DNA from: CAYVXT01 sp964455485
GTDB lineage: Bacteria > Patescibacteriota > Minisyncoccia > Phycocordibacterales > WO2-35-19
DNA: 11,399 bases
Direction: 5' to 3'
NCBI GenBank assembly: GCA_964455485.1
Contig: CAYVXT010000055.1
Location: forward strand, 1-11,399
The notes below the pieces were generated by a model. It did no database searches, had not been told where the DNA came from, and worked only from the letters and a program-made list of their open reading frames with translations. Made by a program: the position numbers and the translations under genes. Below, piece after piece: positions 5,700-11,399 of this stretch. Each line of letters opens with the position of its first letter. The stretch's first letter is position 1.

Positions 5700-7742
5700 T
5701 CAAACCAACTTAAAATCTAAAGTCTTGCGATCCAAGTTGGCGGAGATGAGTTTGACGCGGATTTTGTCACCAAGAGAGTATTTGGTTTTGGTACGTTCGC
5801 CAACAATCGCATAATTTTTTTCATCTAATACAAAGTTATCACCCTCAATATCTTTGAGGCGAACCATGCCTTCAACTTTTGTTTCCGGATCTTCTACATA
5901 CATACCCCATTCGGTCACTCCAGAAATAACGGCATCAAATTCTTGCCCAACTTTATTTTGCATAAATTCAACTTGCTTGTAGCGGATACTTTCCCGCTCC
6001 GCCTCTTGAACAGTAATTTCCTTATCACTGCATTCAGTTGCGATCTTTTCAAATTTAACTAATTCATCTTTAGAAATTTTCCCGCTATTTATATGGTTTT
6101 CTAAAATGCGATGCACCAAAAGGTCGGGGTAGCGACGGATAGGGGAGGTAAAGTGAGTATAATATTCAAAAGCTAGACCAAAGTGTCCGATGTTTTTAGT
6201 TGAATAAACCGCCTTTGCCATAGACCTTATAGCAGCTGTTTTGATGAGTGATTCAGATGCATGTCCTTCAATGGCAATGAGGAGCGCATTTATATCCTTA
6301 GCAGACACTTCTCCGTTTTTAATTGGAAGTTCGTGGCCTAGAGCACGTACAAAAATAGCTAGAGCTTCGAGTTTTTCCATTTTTGGAAGATTGTGAATGC
6401 GAAATATACCTGCTCCACCTCTTGTTTTTGTTTTTTCACTTATAAACCTTGCGACTTCACGGTTCGCGAGAAGCATCCACTCTTCAATCATTTTCATTGT
6501 GTCCAAGCGCGGCTTTTTATAAACACGGATTGGTTTGCCTTCCTCATCAAGCTCAAATTTGACCTCATCGGTCTCAAACTCAATAGCTCCATTTTTCTTA
6601 TTTTCCGCCCTATAGATATTGGCAAGTCGATTGAGTTCAGAAACAATTGGCGCTAAGGAAGTGGGGAAACTACTATTCCGAGAACCTAAACCCTCATGAC
6701 TTAACGAGGAGGAGTACGTTTGTCCACTTCTTTTAAATTCATCCAACAACTCCTGTGCCTCCTCATAACTAAACCTCTTATCAGAATTTATTACTGTTTT
6801 ACCAAACCATCTGTCCAAAACTTTTCCCGTCGAAGATTCAATATCAAAAACAGCAGCAAAAGCAAACCTGTCTACATTTGGATTTAGTGAACAAAGATCA
6901 TTGCTTAATACTTCTGGCAACATTGGTATAGTGCGATCCACCAAATATGTCGAAAAGCTTCTCTTTCTTGATTCGCGATCAAGTGCGCTCCCTGGCCTTA
7001 CAAAGTGTGATACATCTGCAATATGCACACCCACCCTTATTTTACCTCCACCCAAATCTTCATATGAAAGTGCATCGTCAAAATCTTTGGCATCCTTTGG
7101 GTCTATTGTGAATGTTGTGATGTTTCGGAAGTCTCTTCTTTGATTGCTTTTTTCAGGATTCACTGTCTCTTTCCTAAACTCCTCCGCCACTCTTTCTGCC
7201 TCCTCTTCAACGTCAGCAGGGAAATCATAAACAATTCCTTTATCTAAAAGTATAGATTGCATCTCTGTCTCGTGCACTCCCTTTTTACCTATAACTTTAA
7301 TAATTTCTCCAGTGGGATTGATGTTTGGATTATTCCAATTAATAAGTTTTACAAGTGCTTTATCTCCGGGTTTTGCATCATTAGAAAAGTTTTTTAATTC
7401 AATTTTTCTATAAAACTTCCAATCATCTGGCAAAAAATATAAACCCTTACCTCCATTAGAAGAATTTTCTAATGTACCAACAAATTCTGTTTTATTTCTT
7501 TCTAAAATTTTAACAACTTTTCCTTTTTGTCGCTTTTCTCCTCTATAAAAATCTTTTCCGATAATCTCAATTTCTACTAAATCTTTGTCTAACGCACAAT
7601 TTAAGTTTTCCTCATATATCACCACATCAGCATCATTTGCCGATTTGTCATTTGAAGAATTAGTAAAAAAGCCTATCGGCTTTGAGGTGATGCGTATTAC
7701 ACCCTGCTTGTATTGGTTAGCATGTTTTGACTCCTTTCGCAT
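5700..7742 (-). CDS. rnr: Ribonuclease R (RNB-family 3'-5' exoribonuclease)
   Basis: RNase R degrades structured RNA from the 3' end and takes part in rRNA and mRNA turnover. N-terminal cold-shock/OB domains (about 13-150) come first, without the extra N-terminal helix-turn-helix of E. coli RNase R. The RNB catalytic domain starts near 203. It has TIDPKDAKDFDDAL with the Mg-binding D214, D220, D222 and D223, then VGVHIADVSHFV and STYLVDRTIPMLPEVLS. A late segment, HFTSPIRRYPDLLVHRIL, is a family hallmark. The S1 domain (GQEFDAVISGVTEWGMYVED onward) ends the protein. At 680 residues it is shorter than the 813 of E. coli. About 20 extra residues (roughly 338-362, SGQTYSSSLSHEGLGSRNSS) coincide with an inverted-repeat element. 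The upstream region has TGGTAGTAT, a possible extended -10, and no clear Shine-Dalgarno site. Confidence 0.93.
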   Translation of the reverse strand: MRKESKHANQYKQGVIRITSKPIGFFTNSSNDKSANDADVVIYEENLNCALDKDLVEIEIIGKDFYRGEKRQKGKVVKILERNKTEFVGTLENSSNGGKGLYFLPDDWKFYRKIELKNFSNDAKPGDKALVKLINWNNPNINPTGEIIKVIGKKGVHETEMQSILLDKGIVYDFPADVEEEAERVAEEFRKETVNPEKSNQRRDFRNITTFTIDPKDAKDFDDALSYEDLGGGKIRVGVHIADVSHFVRPGSALDRESRKRSFSTYLVDRTIPMLPEVLSNDLCSLNPNVDRFAFAAVFDIESSTGKVLDRWFGKTVINSDKRFSYEEAQELLDEFKRSGQTYSSSLSHEGLGSRNSSFPTSLAPIVSELNRLANIYRAENKKNGAIEFETDEVKFELDEEGKPIRVYKKPRLDTMKMIEEWMLLANREVARFISEKTKTRGGAGIFRIHNLPKMEKLEALAIFVRALGHELPIKNGEVSAKDINALLIAIEGHASESLIKTAAIRSMAKAVYSTKNIGHFGLAFEYYTHFTSPIRRYPDLLVHRILENHINSGKISKDELVKFEKIATECSDKEITVQEAERESIRYKQVEFMQNKVGQEFDAVISGVTEWGMYVEDPETKVEGMVRLKDIEGDNFVLDEKNYAIVGERTKTKYSLGDKIRVKLISANLDRKTLDFKLV
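6658..6730. repeat. Palindromic element inserted in frame in rnr
   Basis: gaagtggggaaac (6658-6670) and gtttgtccacttc (6718-6730) are inverted repeats matching at 11 of 13 positions, and the interior is imperfectly palindromic. The 73-bp unit encodes a Ser/Gly-rich stretch between EEAQELLDEF and the conserved LNRLANIYR, a place where RNase R proteins vary in length. The identity as a mobile palindrome is an inference. Confidence 0.45.
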
Positions 7743-7778
7743 TATTCACTTTCAATACTACCACAAATATGAAAAAAA

Positions 7779-7787
7779 TGTTATAAT
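7779..7787 (+). promoter_or_regulatory. Extended -10 promoter giving a leaderless mRNA
   Basis: TGTTATAAT (TG at 7779, TATAAT at 7782-7787) is an extended -10 element with no clear -35 box. The usual start of transcription, about 7 nt downstream, falls on the ATG at 7794, so the mRNA would begin with its start codon. Confidence 0.6.
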
Positions 7788-7793
7788 AGTTGT

Positions 7794-8381
7794 ATGTTTA
7801 CAATAAAAGCTTCTTTAAAGCACGCTTGGGAAGTATATAAAGCAAACTTCGAAATTAGTGTGTTTGCAACTCTTTTTATTATAGTTCTTGGGTATTTATC
7901 AGATGATAAAACAATGCCTCAAAATTTTTTGTTGGGGCTTACCGCAGTAATTGTTCTTATAATCGCAGGTATTGGTTATATACGCATATTTCTTAAGATT
8001 CATGAGGGTCAACCTGTAGAGTTTGAAGATTTGTTCAAATCATACCCATTATTTTGGAGGTATATTGGAGTATCTATTCTTTTTCCACTTTTAGTTTTAG
8101 TAGGTTTGGTTCTTCTAATTATCCCCGGATTATTTTGGGCAATAAGATTTTCATTTTCACAGATTGCAATGGTTGATAAAAACCTCGGTCCTGTTGCTGC
8201 AATGAAAGAAAGTTACCGTATAACGAAGGGACTATTTTGGAAACTTTTTCTATTTTGGATTGTAATAATATTTATAAACATTTTAGGATCCATATTGTTT
8301 ATAGGTACTTTAGTGTCACTCCCTGTTTCAGCAATAGCATCCGTATATGTTTATAAGGAACTTCAAAAGAGATCAGGCTAA
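7794..8381 (+). CDS. Integral membrane protein of unknown function
   Basis: This 195-residue hydrophobic protein has about four to six membrane segments: about 17-36 (SVFATLFIIVLGYL), 45-68 (LLGLTAVIVLIIAGIGYI), 90-120 (two short spans around LVLLIIPGLFWAIRF) and 145-187 (LFLFWIVIIFINILGSILFI and on). The stretch IIPGLFWAIRFSFSQIAMVD then GPVAAMKESYRITKG resembles the IPG...RFSFAxxxxxD...AxxxSxxLTKG pattern of small DUF975-like membrane proteins. That family link is from memory and tentative. There is no signal peptide beyond the first segment and no catalytic motif. It is divergent from rnr, with which it shares a 51-bp promoter region, and lies just before the rRNA promoter. The start at 7794 is set by the promoter spacing. 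Confidence 0.75.
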   Translation: MFTIKASLKHAWEVYKANFEISVFATLFIIVLGYLSDDKTMPQNFLLGLTAVIVLIIAGIGYIRIFLKIHEGQPVEFEDLFKSYPLFWRYIGVSILFPLLVLVGLVLLIIPGLFWAIRFSFSQIAMVDKNLGPVAAMKESYRITKGLFWKLFLFWIVIIFINILGSILFIGTLVSLPVSAIASVYVYKELQKRSG

Positions 8382-8411
8382 GTAGCAAAAGCATTAATTT
8401 AGCCTGGAGCT

Positions 8412-8428
8412 TAAGCCAAAACGGCTTA
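8412..8428 (+). terminator. Hairpin after the membrane protein gene
   Basis: taagcc (8412-8417) pairs with ggctta (8423-8428) around aaaac, 30 nt after the stop. No T-run follows, so termination would be weak. It separates the gene from the rRNA promoter. Confidence 0.35.
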
Positions 8429-8451
8429 TAAACACCCACCCCTTAAAAGGG

Positions 8452-8479
8452 TTGACTAATAATTTAAATAGACTATACT
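8452..8479 (+). promoter_or_regulatory. Ribosomal RNA promoter
   Basis: TTGACT (8452-8457) and TATACT (8474-8479) with a 16-bp spacer form the best -35/-10 pair of the window. The predicted start near 8486 leaves a leader of about 370 nt before 16S. There is no convincing second promoter: the TTGACA at 8521 has no -10 box at the right distance. Confidence 0.75.
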
Positions 8480-8485
8480 GGTTTG

Positions 8486-8528
8486 GCTCCTTAGTATATG
8501 GAGCAGTTTTAAAATGGTCTTTGACAAC
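8486..8528 (+). promoter_or_regulatory. boxB-like hairpin and boxA-like antitermination site in the rRNA leader
   Basis: gctcc (8486-8490) pairs with ggagc (8500-8504), forming a small hairpin. Eleven nt later comes TGGTCTTTGACAAC (8515-8528), close to the E. coli rRNA boxA TGCTCTTTAACAA. The order hairpin then boxA matches the E. coli rRNA leader. This is the expected target of NusB, encoded at 1085-1957. Confidence 0.6.
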
Positions 8529-8602
8529 TTGGAATATTAGTACAAGAAATAGAACTGTTTGCTTTGAACCCATGGTAAGGTTTGGCAGGCAGTAGCAAGT
8601 CC

Positions 8603-8769
8603 AAATTTTTAAGAATCCTGAGCTCTGCGAAGGATACTATAAAAATTTAGGAGACCGAGGCTTTTAGCCGAGGTCTAAATAACACAATAACAATGATTTT
8701 TAACCTGTACATCAAGCAGGTTAGAGTCAGCCTCGACGCTTTAAGTCGAGGGGCCGACAAAACGTCGGC
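8603..8769 (+). other. Structured rRNA leader with five hairpins
   Basis: The 330-nt stretch between boxA and 16S has no gene. It holds hairpins at 8603-8648 (aaattttt/aaaaattt with inner atcct/aggat), 8652-8676 (agacc/ggtct and ggct/agcc, separated by facing GA dinucleotides), 8701-8723 (taacctg/caggtta), 8731-8751 (cctcgac/gtcgagg) and 8753-8769 (gccgac/gtcggc). In addition tcagcc (8727-8732) could pair with ggctga (8767-8772) in an alternative fold. They may serve rRNA folding and RNase III processing. From 8770 to 8858 the leader is plain A/T-rich sequence. Confidence 0.6.
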
Positions 8770-8858
8770 TGATCAAAAATTGAAAATCAAAATAGAAGAT
8801 AATAAAGATATTTTTTGTTTTGTTCCGTTCAAACAAATGTAATTTCTAAAAAATTCAT

Positions 8859-10313
<1,455 letters not shown>

Positions 10314-10822
10314 AAATTAAAGGCGCCAGGCAGTTTATATAGATCCAGTTGGTTAAAGTCCAACCCACGTCAAACGTGGTAGCGAAAGGGTAGGTCTCCT
10401 GTGGTAACACGAAGACCGAAGGATCCTAGTAGCAAAAGGCAGCCGAGTCATAAAAAGGGCAATACGACTTCTCCGGTGAGTGAGAAGGAAGTATTCAAGA
10501 AAACCCGACTCGGATGTCTGGAAAGGAGTTATGAATGACCCTGGGAGACCCAGCACTAATTTTTGGAAAAAGAAAAACACACGGATGACCTAATAGAGGA
10601 TCCGTGTGGTAAGAACCAACGAGAGTTTCTAGACCGGAGTCTAGTCTCAGCTTTCGAAGCTCTCTGGCACAACTGCTTCAGCTAGGCATTAATGAATGCG
10701 AGCCTTAAATAAACAGTCGTGTCATTAGCGTAGCAGATTAAGTAAATATTGTCAAGTGAAAACTTGAATCCAAAAATTAGTGCTGGGAGTCAGCTGCGTC
10801 GTAGTACCATGCGTCAACTTAA

Positions 10823-10831
10823 TGTTATAAT
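10823..10831 (+). promoter_or_regulatory. Extended -10 element before the homing endonuclease gene
   Basis: TGTTATAAT is identical to the element upstream of the membrane protein gene at 7779-7787. It lies 17 nt before the ATG at 10849. It could drive the endonuclease separately from the rRNA transcript. No -35 box or Shine-Dalgarno site is clear. Confidence 0.4.
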
Positions 10832-10848
10832 TAAAACAATAATATTAA

Positions 10849-11313
10849 ATGCGTATGGGAAGGACAAAACCGATAGTTTCAAATGAGTATATTGTAGGAT
10901 TAACGGATGGGGAAGGATGTTTCTATGTGAATATTAGGAAATCTTCTCTCTACAGAATGGGATTTAATGTTCAATTGCATTTTCATATAAAAATGCAGGC
11001 GAAAGACAGATTCCTTCTGGAAAAAGTTAAGAATACTCTGAAGTGCGGTGCGGTGTATTTTCAGAAAGAGCAGAGATTAAATCACTGCCAATGCTATAGA
11101 TACAGCGTAAGTTCACATTCAGATATTCTCAACATATTAATTCCGTTTTTCAGACGATATCCTCTTCAAAGTTTTTCTAAACAGAAGAATTTTGAACTAT
11201 TCTGTAAAGTAGCAAACCTGGTTCAATCAAAAGCCCATCTTACCAAAGAAGGTTTAGAGAAAATCAGGAAGCTAAAAGCAAAAATGAATTTGAAAACTAC
11301 CGGGCTCGCGTAG
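10849..11313 (+). CDS. LAGLIDADG homing endonuclease, single-motif (homodimer type)
   Basis: Homing endonucleases cut an intron-less allele of the host gene so that repair copies the intron into it; some also act as maturases for splicing. Residues 13-26 read EYIVGLTDGEGCFY, the LAGLIDADG helix (IVGLTDGEG), whose acidic residue binds the catalytic metal. The body FNVQLHFHIKMQAKDRFLLE with later QCYRYSVSSHSDI fits the alternating beta strands of the fold, and SFSKQKNFELFCKVANLV is its usual late helix. Only one motif is present in 154 residues, about the size of I-CreI, so it should act as a dimer on a near-palindromic site. The ATG at 10849 is used; the ATG at 10855 is an alternative. The gene is intact and lies in the intron's interior, 86 nt before the window end. 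Confidence 0.88.
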   Translation: MRMGRTKPIVSNEYIVGLTDGEGCFYVNIRKSSLYRMGFNVQLHFHIKMQAKDRFLLEKVKNTLKCGAVYFQKEQRLNHCQCYRYSVSSHSDILNILIPFFRRYPLQSFSKQKNFELFCKVANLVQSKAHLTKEGLEKIRKLKAKMNLKTTGLA

Positions 11314-11399
11314 TGCGGGAAATCCGCTCGCTACGTCCAAAACTGTGAAAATGATGGGAAGCAGTATGGTGAATTAGTAAAATAATTCAGGGGATGTGA

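Larger units (their letters stand above)
10314..11399 (+). mobile_element. Intron in the 16S gene, type not settled (probably group I), 3' end outside window
   Basis: From 10314 on, no 16S sequence is found to the end of the window, so at least 1086 nt interrupt the gene just before the decoding-centre segment 1399-1408. The 535 nt before the endonuclease gene are strongly folded. Examples are ccgagtc/gactcgg (10443-10449/10507-10513), with an inner cttctc/gagaag, and cacacggat/atccgtgtg (10578-10586/10600-10608). After the gene there is a hairpin with gcgg/ccgc around GAAAT. A LAGLIDADG gene within a bacterial rRNA gene points to a group I intron. I could not identify the P7 segments, and the motifs of group II domain V are not seen. 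Confidence 0.8.

Noticed and set aside
8521..8549. TTGACA as a second rRNA promoter
   Set aside because: There is no -10 box at 16-18 bp, and the sequence is better explained as the boxA-like site.
10314..10848. Group II intron in 16S
   Set aside because: No domain V hairpin or reverse transcriptase is seen; a LAGLIDADG gene favours group I.

Overview
The window comes from an AT-rich bacterial genome that looks like a member of the Candidate Phyla Radiation (Patescibacteria, most like Parcubacteria). The grounds are a 16S rRNA gene interrupted by an intron with a LAGLIDADG homing endonuclease gene, 16S variants such as GAATAGACGGGG, a very short SMC protein, almost no Shine-Dalgarno sequences, and a compact rnhB-rpmF-nusB-rnc-smc block. 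The lineage is an inference from these traits; no tree was built.

Layout. Positions 1-656 hold the 3' part of rnhB (RNase HII), cut by the window edge. Then on the plus strand come rpmF (L32), a nusB gene fused to a Nudix-like domain, rnc (RNase III) and a short smc. On the minus strand lie a small Cys/His-rich protein gene (5105-5434) with its own terminator and the rnr gene (RNase R, 5700-7742). A four-helix-type membrane protein gene follows on the plus strand at 7794-8381. Next is a ribosomal RNA leader (about 8382-8858) with a strong promoter, a boxB-like hairpin, a boxA-like antitermination site and a run of hairpins. The 16S gene starts near 8859. It is recognisable up to about 10313 (E. 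coli position about 1396-1398), where an intron begins that runs past the end of the window and encodes a single-motif LAGLIDADG protein (10849-11313).

How it fits together. Most genes concern RNA: RNase HII, L32, the antitermination factor NusB, RNase III, RNase R and the 16S gene itself. NusB would act on the boxA-like site of the 16S leader, and RNase III is the usual processor of rRNA precursors.

The most unusual theme is invasion by small palindromic repeats. One A/T-rich repeat sits between nusB and rnc, where it supplies the nusB stop codon. A second copy of the same repeat sits inside helix 40 of the 16S rRNA, flanked by a 7-bp direct repeat. Two other, unrelated palindromic insertions lie in frame inside rnhB and rnr. 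The other points worth following are the NusB-Nudix fusion with a degraded Nudix box, the apparently hinge-less SMC, a covarying change in the 530-loop pseudoknot of 16S, and an RNase III with Asn at a catalytic Asp position.
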